Assembly (NCBI GenBank): GCA_048201935.1
Contig: DBFBGR010000011.1
Coordinates: 186,001-250,000 of the forward strand
Direction: 5' to 3'
From: MGBC124762 sp048201935
GTDB taxonomy: Bacteria > Bacillota > Clostridia > Oscillospirales > Oscillospiraceae
Length of the DNA: 64,000 nucleotides
This document shows, piece by piece, positions 43,176 to 50,957 of the stretch. Position numbers and translations under genes: made by a program. How positions within the stretch are numbered: the stretch's first letter is position 1; every line of letters begins with the position of its first letter. Below the pieces are notes generated by a model, which searched no databases, had not been told where the DNA came from, and saw only the letters and a program-made list of their open reading frames with translations.

Positions 43176-43191
43176 GAGTTGCGGGGAAGGA

Positions 43192-43220
43192 TTGATTTTT
43201 TCACAGCGCTGTGCTAAACT
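43192..43220 (+). promoter_or_regulatory. Promoter of the esterase/ATP-grasp operon with operator-like palindrome
   Basis: TTGATT (43192-43197), 17-nt spacer, TAAACT (43215-43220). A perfect palindrome CACAGCGCTGTG (43202-43213) sits inside the spacer, a good place for a repressor; the regulator is not known. Confidence 0.6.
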
Positions 43221-43258
43221 TGACCTCGTGATCCCAGGATGGAAAGGACCATTTGCCC

Positions 43259-44026
43259 ATGATAGACTGTTTTGACGTGACGCTGAACGCCCTCGCCGGG
43301 GACGAGCCCCGCCGGGCGTGGGTCTATGTGCCCGACCTGGCCCAGGAAGAGCCAGAGCGCCGTTTTCCGGTGCTCTATATGTTTGACGGCCACAACCTCT
43401 TCTATGACGACGTGGCCACCTACGGCAAGAGTTGGGGATTGAAGGAGTTTTTGGAGGAAAACGAGGTCCCCTTGATCGTGGCCGCCGCCGAGTGCAACCA
43501 CGTTGGCTTTGGGCGGCTCCACGAGTATTCCCCCTTCTCCGGCCAAATGCCCGGCCAGGGGCCCATCAAGGGCCGGGGCAAGGCCGTGATGGACTGGTAT
43601 GTAGATGATTTCAAGCCCTATGTGGACGCCCATTACCCCACGCTCCCCGACCGAAAGCACACCTTCCTGGCGGGCAGTTCTATGGGCGGGCTCATGACCC
43701 TCTACGGGGTGCTGCGCTACAACAAGACCTTTTCCCGCGGCGCGGCCCTGTCGCCCACCATCTGGTTCGCCCGGGACAAGCTGGACAGCCTCATCCGAAA
43801 CGCCCGGGTGGGCCCGGGGACGGCGCTTTACATGGACTATGGCCGCCGGGAGTTGGAAAACCGGGCGATGGTGGAGCGCTACTGCGCCGTGGCCGGGGCC
43901 ATCGCCGCCAAGGGCGTGGATGTGACCAGCCGGGTCGTCCCCGGCGGCACCCATTCGGAAGCAAGCTGGGAAAAGCAGCTTCCCTTTGTGATGGAAACGC
44001 TCTTTTATGAGCTGGAGGAGGTTTGA
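43259..44026 (+). CDS. Alpha/beta-hydrolase esterase, esterase D/enterochelin-esterase-like
   Basis: The 255-aa cytosolic protein has the putative-esterase fold: YMFDGHNLF, a catalytic nucleophile elbow AGSSMGGLMTLYG, RELENRAMVERY and a late GGTHSEASW histidine. Substrate unknown. The ATG at 43259 is used; GGAAAGGA is about 10 nt upstream, and a TTG at 43253 is an alternative. The next esterase gene starts 2 nt after its stop. Confidence 0.87.
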   Translation: MIDCFDVTLNALAGDEPRRAWVYVPDLAQEEPERRFPVLYMFDGHNLFYDDVATYGKSWGLKEFLEENEVPLIVAAAECNHVGFGRLHEYSPFSGQMPGQGPIKGRGKAVMDWYVDDFKPYVDAHYPTLPDRKHTFLAGSSMGGLMTLYGVLRYNKTFSRGAALSPTIWFARDKLDSLIRNARVGPGTALYMDYGRRELENRAMVERYCAVAGAIAAKGVDVTSRVVPGGTHSEASWEKQLPFVMETLFYELEEV

Positions 44027-44028
44027 GC

Positions 44029-44784
44029 ATGGAGGTCCAATATTTCAAGCAGTGGTCCCAGGCCCTGGGCCGGGACATGGAGTGCAAGGTCTACGGCCAC
44101 GCGGGCAGGCCGATCCTCTTTATCCCCTGCCAGGACGGGCGGTTCTTCGACTTTGAGAACTTCCACATGACGGACACCTGGGCTCCCTGGATCGACAGCG
44201 GAAAGTGCATGATCTTCACCGTGGACACCCTGGACAAGGAGACCTGGTCCAATAAGACCGGCGACCCCCGCTGGCGTGCGGAGCGTCACGAGCAGTGGAT
44301 GGCCTACCTCTGCGACGAGATGGTGCCCTTTATGCGCCAGATGGTCAATGAGCGAAACGGCTGGACGGGCTACCCCGGGATCATCGCCTTCGGCTGCTCG
44401 TTGGGGGCCACCCATGCCGCCAACCTCTTCTTCCGCCGCCCCGACCTCTTTGACGGCATGCTGGCCCTCAGCGGTATCTACGACGCGGCCTACGGCTTTG
44501 ACGGCTACATGGACGACCTGGTGTATTTGAACTCCCCGGTGCATTTTCTGCAAAACATGGACCCCGGCCATCCCAACATTGCCCGCTACAACAACGGCCG
44601 GGGCATCATCTGCGTGGGCCTGGGGAACTGGGAACAGCCCGAGACCACCCGCCGGGTGGACGAGCTGTGCCGCCAGAAGGGCATCAACATCTGGGTGGAC
44701 TACTGGGGCCACGACGTGGACCACGACTGGCCCTGGTGGCATAAGCAGGTCAAATATTTCGCGCCCTTCCTGCTGGAAGCGTGA
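44029..44784 (+). CDS. Second esterase-family alpha/beta hydrolase
   Basis: The 251-aa protein has FGCSLGATHAAN as the nucleophile elbow, FIPCQDGRFFDFENF near the oxyanion strand, and WVDYWGHDVDHDWPWW with the candidate catalytic His, the plan of bacterial esterases related to enterochelin esterase. GGAGGAGG lies 7 nt before the ATG at 44029. Its last two codons and stop (GAAGCGTGA) are also the first bases of structured repeat copy B. Confidence 0.87.
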   Translation: MEVQYFKQWSQALGRDMECKVYGHAGRPILFIPCQDGRFFDFENFHMTDTWAPWIDSGKCMIFTVDTLDKETWSNKTGDPRWRAERHEQWMAYLCDEMVPFMRQMVNERNGWTGYPGIIAFGCSLGATHAANLFFRRPDLFDGMLALSGIYDAAYGFDGYMDDLVYLNSPVHFLQNMDPGHPNIARYNNGRGIICVGLGNWEQPETTRRVDELCRQKGINIWVDYWGHDVDHDWPWWHKQVKYFAPFLLEA

Positions 44785-44919
44785 GCATAGGCGGGCCGGG
44801 GGCGATGGAGCGGCGACAGGGCAAAAACAGGCGAACGCCGCAGGCGTGAGCGGCATTTTGCCCGCGCAGCCGCGAAGCGACCCCGAGAAGCTCGCCCAAT
44901 GCGAACGTGACAGCCTGAT
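44776..44919 (+). repeat. Structured RNA-like repeat element, copy B (between esterase and ATP-grasp genes)
   Basis: About 144 nt with the same nested design as copy A at 28930-29066: GCAT (44785-44788) with ATGC (44899-44902); GGCGGGC (44790-44796) with GCTCGCC (44890-44896, one G-T); CGGGG (44797-44801) with CCCCG (44881-44885); GGGCAAAA (44819-44826) with TTTTGCCC (44856-44863); ACGCC (44835-44839) GCA GGCGT (44843-44847). The ends GAAGCG.GAG and GAACGTGACAG are shared. It lies inside an operon, just before the next gene's ribosome binding site. Confidence 0.75.
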
Positions 44920-44938
44920 AGAAAGAAGGTTTCTACCA

Positions 44939-46129
44939 ATGAAAAACATGGTCTTCCTCTCGCCCAACTTCCCCACCAACTACTGGCAGTTCTGCCGGGA
45001 GCTAAAAAACAACGGCCTCAACGTCCTTGGCGTGGGCGACGCGCCCTACGAGACCCTGGCCCCGGAGCTCAAAGACAGCTTGAGCGAGTACTACAGGGTG
45101 GACTCTCTGGAGGACTACGACCAGGTCTACCGGGCGGTGGCCTACTTCGCCTGGAAGTATGGGAAAATCGACTGGCTGGAGAGCAACAACGAGTACTGGC
45201 TGGAGCAAAACGCCGCGTTGCGGACGGATTTTCACATCGAAAGCGGCTTTCAGCTCCGTGATATGCCCCGGGTGAAGTTCAAGTCCGAGATGAAGAAATA
45301 CTACGCCCAGGCGGGCATCCCCGCCGCCAGGTGGCATCTGGTCCAGGGCAAAAAGGACGCTATGGCCTTCATCAAGGAGGTGGGCTGGCCCGTCATCGTC
45401 AAGCCCGACAACGGCGTGGGGGCCAGCGACACCCACAAGCTCTCCAGCGAGCGGGAGCTGGACAAGTTTCTCAAGACAAAGCGGGATGTGCCCTACATCA
45501 TGGAGGAGTTCGTCCACGCCGAGGTGAACTCCTACGACGCCATCATCGACTCCCAGGGCAACCCCATCTTTGAAACGGGCAACATCACCCCCATGTCCAT
45601 CATGGACATCGTCAACGAGATGGACAACTCCATCTACTATATCCTCAAGGACCTGCCCGAGGACACCCGCGCCGCGGGTCGGGCGGCGGCGCGCGCCTGG
45701 GGCGTGAAGAGCCGGTTCGTCCACTTTGAGTTCTTCCGGCTCACAAAGGACCAGGCCGGCCTTGGCAAGAAGGGGCAGATCGTGGCCCTGGAGGTGAATA
45801 TGCGCCCCTGCGGCGGCTTCACCCCGGACATGATGAACTTTGCCCACTCCACCAGCGTCTATAAGATCTGGGCGGATATGATCGCCTTTGACAAGGCTAC
45901 CATCCCCGAGGGTGAGCACGCCTTTTGCGCCTTTGCCGGGCTTCGCGACGGCAAGGATTTTGTGCTTAGTCACGAGGATATTATGAAAAAATACGGCGCG
46001 AACATCCGCATGGAGGGCCGTATGCCCGACGCGTTGGCCGACGCTATGGCCAACCGGATGTATATCGCCACCTTCCCCACCGAGGCCAAGCTCAAGGCCT
46101 TTTACCGGGATGTGCTGAAGACGAAGTAA
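44939..46129 (+). CDS. ATP-grasp carboxylate-amine ligase-like protein
   Basis: The 396-aa protein has the ATP-grasp layout: an N-terminal Rossmann-like preATP domain (MKNMVFLSPNFPTNYWQF), ATP-binding IVKPDNGVGASDTHKL (about 156-171), MEEFVHAEV for adenine, and ALEVNMRPCGGFTPDMMN for Mg2+ and the acyl phosphate. Such enzymes join a carboxylate to an amine, thiol or other nucleophile; the substrate is unknown. GAAAGAAGG precedes the ATG. It is the third gene after two esterases, with the repeat element between and a terminator after, so the three may act in one small-molecule pathway (inference). Confidence 0.85.
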   Translation: MKNMVFLSPNFPTNYWQFCRELKNNGLNVLGVGDAPYETLAPELKDSLSEYYRVDSLEDYDQVYRAVAYFAWKYGKIDWLESNNEYWLEQNAALRTDFHIESGFQLRDMPRVKFKSEMKKYYAQAGIPAARWHLVQGKKDAMAFIKEVGWPVIVKPDNGVGASDTHKLSSERELDKFLKTKRDVPYIMEEFVHAEVNSYDAIIDSQGNPIFETGNITPMSIMDIVNEMDNSIYYILKDLPEDTRAAGRAAARAWGVKSRFVHFEFFRLTKDQAGLGKKGQIVALEVNMRPCGGFTPDMMNFAHSTSVYKIWADMIAFDKATIPEGEHAFCAFAGLRDGKDFVLSHEDIMKKYGANIRMEGRMPDALADAMANRMYIATFPTEAKLKAFYRDVLKTK

Positions 46130-46145
46130 CAAGGCACAAGCAATC

Positions 46146-46182
46146 AAAACACCCTCTGTTGCGATAACAGAGGGTGTTTTTT
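46146..46182. terminator. Bidirectional terminator after the ATP-grasp gene
   Basis: Fifteen-bp stem AAAACACCCTCTGTT / AACAGAGGGTGTTTT with T tail, shared with the converging minus-strand gene. Confidence 0.92.
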
Positions 46183-46191
46183 GTTGAGAAT

Positions 46192-46848
46192 TTACGATTT
46201 GGAATCAATGGCGTGGCGGCGGCGACCGCCGCCGAGGAGCATATGGACCCCCAGGGCAACGATGAGCAGCGTTACGCCCAGGCCGGTGAGGACGCTCATC
46301 AAGGCGTAAAAGTCAGGGTCGCTGCCAAAGGTGGAAATCAGGGCCGACTGGAGCTGAAAAAGGGACACCATCGCCGCGGCCAGGCTCAGGTCCTTGGCGG
46401 CCAGGAGCACCGGGTCCTGGAGCCTTCGGTAGACTACGATGTTGCGGGTGGCGTTGATGACGGCGTAGAAGGTGTAGGCGGCCACGGCGTAGATGAGGTA
46501 GCCGGGGTAGGAGATGACATGGCTTCGCCGGATGGTGAGCACGTACATCCCCGCCAGGGCCAACGTCAGCGCCAGCATGATACCGCCCGTCACCTGGTAG
46601 CGCCGCCACCGCTGCCTTGGGGTGCCCACCCGTACGCCCCGCAGCAGCAAGAAGCGCATCAGCGCCAGCAGGAGGTAATAAAAGGCCAGCGTGCCCATCC
46701 AGGCCGAGCGGCCCAGCCAGCCGCTGAGGGCGTAGACCGCCGCCAGAGCGGCGTTGAGGGCCAGGTTGAGGTAGAGCGTCGCCGTGGCCCGTTGGCGGCG
46801 GTCTGCCCGGCGATAGGCCCCTACTGCCTGCCGGACCCAGTCCTTCAC
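46192..46848 (-). CDS. Multi-pass membrane protein, unknown
   Basis: The 218-aa protein begins VKDWVRQAVGAYRRADRRQR and then has about six hydrophobic segments (for example ALAAVYALSG, TLAFYYLLLALM, GGIMLALTLALAGMYVL, YLIYAVAAYTFYAVI). I know no assigned function. The GTG at 46848 overlaps the TetR stop as GTGA, so it is translationally coupled to the regulator and is probably its target or partner. The longer frame upstream is a shadow of the tetR gene. Confidence 0.75.
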   Translation of the reverse strand: MKDWVRQAVGAYRRADRRQRATATLYLNLALNAALAAVYALSGWLGRSAWMGTLAFYYLLLALMRFLLLRGVRVGTPRQRWRRYQVTGGIMLALTLALAGMYVLTIRRSHVISYPGYLIYAVAAYTFYAVINATRNIVVYRRLQDPVLLAAKDLSLAAAMVSLFQLQSALISTFGSDPDFYALMSVLTGLGVTLLIVALGVHMLLGGGRRRHAIDSKS

Positions 46849-47447
46849 AGCGTGAGCCCGCCCGAGCGGGGCAGGACGCAGTCCATGCACAGCCGGACGA
46901 CACGCTCGATGGGGTCGGCGCAGTCGCTTTTCAGCCATTGGGAGACGATGGCCATAAGCCCGGCGATGTAGAAGGCGATGATATAGGGCTGGTCCTCCTG
47001 GGGCAGGGCAAAGCGGCTGAGGATGGGGGAAAAGACGTTTTCAAACATGGCGGCGAAGGTGCCCTCGGCCCGCAGCGAGGCGGGCTTGTCCAGCGCCACC
47101 CGAAATAGCCGCCTGTTGTCCCGGACGAACTGGAAATAGGGTGTCAGGAACTCGGGAGTGATGAAGTTGAGCTCGCCCAGCTCCGCTGTGGCCAGACGAT
47201 GAGCCACCAGGTCCTTATGGGCCGGGGTGAAGCGCTGGGCGCACTGTTCCTGGACGTAGGCGGTACACTCATCTAAGAGGTCGCCCACGGTCTCGTAGTG
47301 GAGGTAGAAGGTGGAGCGGTGGACCCCGGCGGTCTGGCACAGCTCCTTGACGGTGATGTATTCTAAGTCCTTGCGCTCCAACAGCTCCAGCAACGCCTGG
47401 TCCATGCGCTGGGCGGTGCGCTGGTATTTGCTTGGGCTCTGGTCCAC
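46845..47447 (-). CDS. TetR/AcrR-family transcriptional regulator
   Basis: The 200-aa protein has an N-terminal HTH (MDQALLELLERKDLEYITVKELCQTAGVHRSTFYLHY pattern, about 15-50) and a C-terminal ligand/dimer domain resembling DUF-type TetR_C of Firmicutes (FAAMFENVFSPIL). It is the middle gene of a three-gene minus-strand operon with two membrane proteins. Confidence 0.9.
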   Translation of the reverse strand: MDQSPSKYQRTAQRMDQALLELLERKDLEYITVKELCQTAGVHRSTFYLHYETVGDLLDECTAYVQEQCAQRFTPAHKDLVAHRLATAELGELNFITPEFLTPYFQFVRDNRRLFRVALDKPASLRAEGTFAAMFENVFSPILSRFALPQEDQPYIIAFYIAGLMAIVSQWLKSDCADPIERVVRLCMDCVLPRSGGLTL

Positions 47448-47468
47448 GGCGGGGACCTCCTTCCCGGT

Positions 47469-47822
47469 CTATTCTTTCTCCTGGGCGATCTCGTTGGCCA
47501 GGCGGATGATGTCGCCGGCGTACTTGTCCTTGCCCTGCTGGAGCAGCTTGCGGTAGATGGGGTAGTTAACGCCTACGCCCACCATGCCCACAAGGCCCAC
47601 GACAATGCCCAGGGCCATGTAGGCCCCGCCCCCCAGCACGCCCATGGCCAGGCACAGCCCCGTGCCAAAGACCAGGGTGGCGGCGATGCCGAAGGTGTAG
47701 GCGAAGATCTCCGCGGGGCGCTTGGCGCGGCGGTCCAGCTTCTTCAGGGCCACCACCTTGGACGCGCTCTTCTTGGAATACTGGTTGACAATGTTCTCGG
47801 CGTAAATTTTGTCGGTGTTCAT
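47469..47822 (-). CDS. Small membrane protein (117 aa), unknown
   Basis: Residues 40-85 hold two hydrophobic helices (AYTFGIAATLVFGTGLCLAMGVL and AYMALGIVVGLVGMVGVGV), with a basic N-terminal half (KKLDRRAKRPAE) and an acidic C-terminus. I do not recognise a function. It precedes tetR by 21 nt and probably starts their operon; a TACAAT -10 lies on the minus strand near 47850 with no clear -35. Confidence 0.7.
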   Translation of the reverse strand: MNTDKIYAENIVNQYSKKSASKVVALKKLDRRAKRPAEIFAYTFGIAATLVFGTGLCLAMGVLGGGAYMALGIVVGLVGMVGVGVNYPIYRKLLQQGKDKYAGDIIRLANEIAQEKE

Positions 47823-47911
47823 TTTTCGTTCCTCCTTCGCTTTGATGGCCCTATTGTACTGAAAAAGGCGGTCTGAGGGAACGACACGGTATTGAAAAAT
47901 GTCGATTTGCG

Positions 47912-47949
47912 AAAAAACGCCCGGTCTTGGGAGAGACCGGACGTTTTTT
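47912..47949 (-). terminator. Terminator of the amino-acid ABC operon
   Basis: CCGGTCT / AGACCGG stem extended by AAAAAACG / CGTTTTTT, directly after the ATPase gene's stop on the minus strand. Confidence 0.85.
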
Positions 47950-47953
47950 GTGT

Positions 47954-48715
<762 letters not shown>

Positions 48716-48727
48716 GTTTTCTCCCCC

Positions 48728-49405
48728 TTACTTGAAGTAGTCCAGCTTCTTCTCCACCCAGCCGAAGAGCAGGGTGAGCAGGCCGCTGAACGCCAAAAAG
48801 TACACGCCGGTGAAAAAGATGGGCCACATGAGCCCGGAGTAGCCGTGGGAGGTCTTGAAAAACGCCTTGCCCGCCCAGATGATCTCCTGGACGGAGATGA
48901 CGTTGGCCAGGGAGGTGTCCTTCACCAAGGTGATGATCTCGTTGGACATGGGGGGCACGATGCGCTTGACCATCTGTAGCAGGGTGACCTTGAAAAAGAT
49001 CTGCCGCTTCGTCATGCCCAGCACCAGCCCTGCTTCCTGCTGGCCCACGGGGATGGACTGGATGCCGCCGCGGTAAATTTCCGAGAAGTAGCAGGCGTAG
49101 TTGATGACGAACATGATGGCCGCCGCCATGAACCGCCCGGCAGTGCCCGCGGGCCAGGGAGAGCCGCTCTCCAGCAGCATACCGGGGATAAAGAAGATGA
49201 TGTACAGTTGGAGCATCAGCGGCGTGCCCCGGATGATCCAGACCACCGTCCGGGTCAGCCAGCGCAGCGGCGAAAAACGGCACATAGAACCAAAGGCGAT
49301 GACCAGCCCCAGGGGCATGGCTCCCAGCAGCGTGACAAAAAACAGCGACAGATTGGACAAAAAGCCCGTGTTCAACGCGCCTACAACAGTGGTGAACTGC
49401 TCCAC
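48728..49405 (-). CDS. Polar amino-acid ABC transporter, permease
   Basis: The 225-aa protein has five or so membrane helices and the His/Glu/Gln/Arg permease features: IIRGTPLMLQLYIIFF and the EAA-type loop QEAGLVLGMTKRQIFFKVTLLQMVKRIVPP contacting the ATPase. Lies 12 nt before the ATPase gene. Confidence 0.94.
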   Translation of the reverse strand: MEQFTTVVGALNTGFLSNLSLFFVTLLGAMPLGLVIAFGSMCRFSPLRWLTRTVVWIIRGTPLMLQLYIIFFIPGMLLESGSPWPAGTAGRFMAAAIMFVINYACYFSEIYRGGIQSIPVGQQEAGLVLGMTKRQIFFKVTLLQMVKRIVPPMSNEIITLVKDTSLANVISVQEIIWAGKAFFKTSHGYSGLMWPIFFTGVYFLAFSGLLTLLFGWVEKKLDYFK

Positions 49406-49433
49406 AGTGGGACACGCCTCCCTTCAGATGACA

Positions 49434-49467
49434 GGAAAAAGCAGAGGGCGAGGCCCCTGCTTTTTCC
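49434..49467 (-). terminator. Intra-operon hairpin between binding protein and permease
   Basis: GGAAAAAGCAG / CTGCTTTTTCC with inner AGGG / CCC pairing. Its place suggests a leaky terminator or mRNA stabiliser that keeps binding-protein mRNA in excess over the membrane parts, as known for many ABC operons (inference). Confidence 0.7.
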
Positions 49468-49492
49468 GTGGTTTTGTTCGGTTGGACCTTGC

Positions 49493-50353
49493 TTACTTCT
49501 GCTCGATGAGGGCGGCCTGGACACCGTAGGTCTCGGCCACGGCCTGCATGGTGCCGTCGGCATAGGTGGTCTTAAAGAACTCGTTGAGCGCCTCGGCCAG
49601 GTCGGAGCCCTTGCGGAAGCCCACGCCATACTGCTCGGCGTTGAGGCCCACGGTGTAGGTCAGATCGGCAAAGCCGGTGCCCTCGCCCACCATGGCGGCG
49701 GCCATCAAAGAGTCGATGACGGCGGCGTCAGCGGTGCCCGCCTTCACCTCCATCAGGGCGGTGGCCTGGTCCTGGACGGGAGTATAGCTGGCGCCGATGG
49801 CGTCCAGCTGCTCCTGGCCGGCGGAGCCGTTTTCCACGGCGAAGGCCAGGTCCTTCACGCTGTCCACGTCCTGGTACTGGTCGGCCACGTCGGCCTTGAC
49901 GATGACCACCTGGGCGTTGTCGCAGTAGGCGTTGGAGCACTCCATGGCGGCCTTCACGTCGTCGGTGAGGGTCATGCCGTTCCACACCACGTCCACGGTC
50001 TTGCTCTCCAGCTCCATGACCTTGGCGTCCCAGTCGGTGATGATCTGGAATTGGGGCGTCACGCCCAGGCTTTCGGCAAACTTCACCGCCATGTCGGCGT
50101 CAAAGCCGATCCACTCGCCGTTGGCATCCTGGTAGTCCATGGGGGCGAAGTCGGTGATGCCGATGACCAGGGTGCCCTTGTCCTGGACGTAGGCCAGGTC
50201 GGAGTCGGCGGCGGGGGTGTCGGTAGCGGGGGTATCGGTGGCGGGAACATCGCTGGCCGGGGCCTGGGTGGCGGGGTCGGCGTCGTTGCCGCCGCAGGCA
50301 GCCAGGGCGAAGACCATCAGCATAGCAAGCAACAGGGAAATAACTCTTTTCAT
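49493..50353 (-). CDS. Amino-acid ABC transporter substrate-binding lipoprotein
   Basis: The 286-aa family 3 solute-binding protein has a lipoprotein signal ending FALAAC (Cys20), then a Thr/Pro/Ala-rich linker with PATDTP repeats, then the binding domain (GTLVIGITDFAPMDYQDANGEWIGFDADMAVKFAE). The ATG at 50353 has AGGAGG 9 nt upstream; a longer frame to 50383 lacks a site. It is first in the operon. Confidence 0.94.
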   Translation of the reverse strand: MKRVISLLLAMLMVFALAACGGNDADPATQAPASDVPATDTPATDTPAADSDLAYVQDKGTLVIGITDFAPMDYQDANGEWIGFDADMAVKFAESLGVTPQFQIITDWDAKVMELESKTVDVVWNGMTLTDDVKAAMECSNAYCDNAQVVIVKADVADQYQDVDSVKDLAFAVENGSAGQEQLDAIGASYTPVQDQATALMEVKAGTADAAVIDSLMAAAMVGEGTGFADLTYTVGLNAEQYGVGFRKGSDLAEALNEFFKTTYADGTMQAVAETYGVQAALIEQK

Positions 50354-50390
50354 GGTATGTATCCTCCTAAACGGGTTTTTCAACTTTAGT

Positions 50391-50419
50391 ATGGTAACAC
50401 GCTAATGCGAAATTGTAAA
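50391..50419 (-). promoter_or_regulatory. Promoter of the amino-acid ABC operon
   Basis: On the minus strand TTTACA (50414-50419), 17-nt spacer, TACCAT (50391-50396). Confidence 0.6.
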
Positions 50420-50442
50420 GAGGCAATTTGCCAAAAAAGCAT

Positions 50443-50475
50443 AAAAAAAACAGGCACCCCAGTTGGGGCACCTGT
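50443..50475 (-). terminator. Terminator of the HPr-like gene
   Basis: Minus-strand stem CAGGTGCCCC / GGGGTGCCTG with an AACT loop, followed by a run of eight T. Confidence 0.92.
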
Positions 50476-50492
50476 CTGCTCGGTGACCGGGT

Positions 50493-50714
50493 TTAGCCGA
50501 TCTTCTCGAGGAACTTCCCGAAGCGCTTGGGGTCGGCGTGGTCGTCGGCGGACACAGCCACCTTCTGGCCGATCAAAGAGTAGAGACCCAGCAGGCTGCG
50601 GGCGTCCAGGATCACGGTGCTGGTGACCAGGGAGATATCGTAGGGCTCCTGGCTGGCCAGCTCGCTGAGCTTCTGGACCTGAGCGGGGGTCTTGATGTCG
50701 ATTTCCTTCATCAT
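50493..50714 (-). CDS. HPr-like protein without the phosphoacceptor histidine
   Basis: The 73-aa protein has the HPr-family C-terminal half (DARSLLGLYSLIGQKVAVSADD matches the SIMGLMSL helix and following strand), but the GLHARP active-site loop with His15 is absent; the matching region reads SLVTSTVILDA. It cannot act as a normal PTS phosphocarrier. Similar His-less HPr-like proteins occur in Clostridia; their role is not established. Single-gene unit with its own promoter and terminator. Confidence 0.82.
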   Translation of the reverse strand: MMKEIDIKTPAQVQKLSELASQEPYDISLVTSTVILDARSLLGLYSLIGQKVAVSADDHADPKRFGKFLEKIG

Positions 50715-50806
50715 AGCAGTTCAAACCTAACCTTTCTGACGGTGGCACGCTTGCGCGGCGTGCCGGGGTGGATGGGAACTCCAGGACGCTTCCTGAAGTT
50801 GCCCAC

Positions 50807-50835
50807 ATTCTAGCAGTCCTTTGGCCTGCCGTCAA
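50807..50835 (-). promoter_or_regulatory. Promoter of the HPr-like gene
   Basis: On the minus strand TTGACG (50830-50835), 17-nt spacer, TAGAAT (50807-50812). The leader of about 85 nt holds a GGCACGC / GCGTGCC hairpin near 50744-50764. Confidence 0.75.
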
Positions 50836-50893
50836 GCTCGAAATTCATCAAATGGCACAAAAACTTTAGCGGAAACTTATGCAACTTGACCAA

Positions 50894-50938
50894 AAAGAGG
50901 GGCGCGGGACCGGTTTGACCGGCTCTGCACCCTTTTTT
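50894..50938 (-). terminator. Terminator after the CaCA antiporter gene
   Basis: Minus-strand stem GGGTGC / GCGCCC plus inner GCCGGT / ACCGGT (five of six pairs), then a T-rich tail (CTCTTTTT). Confidence 0.6.
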
Positions 50939-50957
50939 GACCAGGGCTTGCCCGGGC

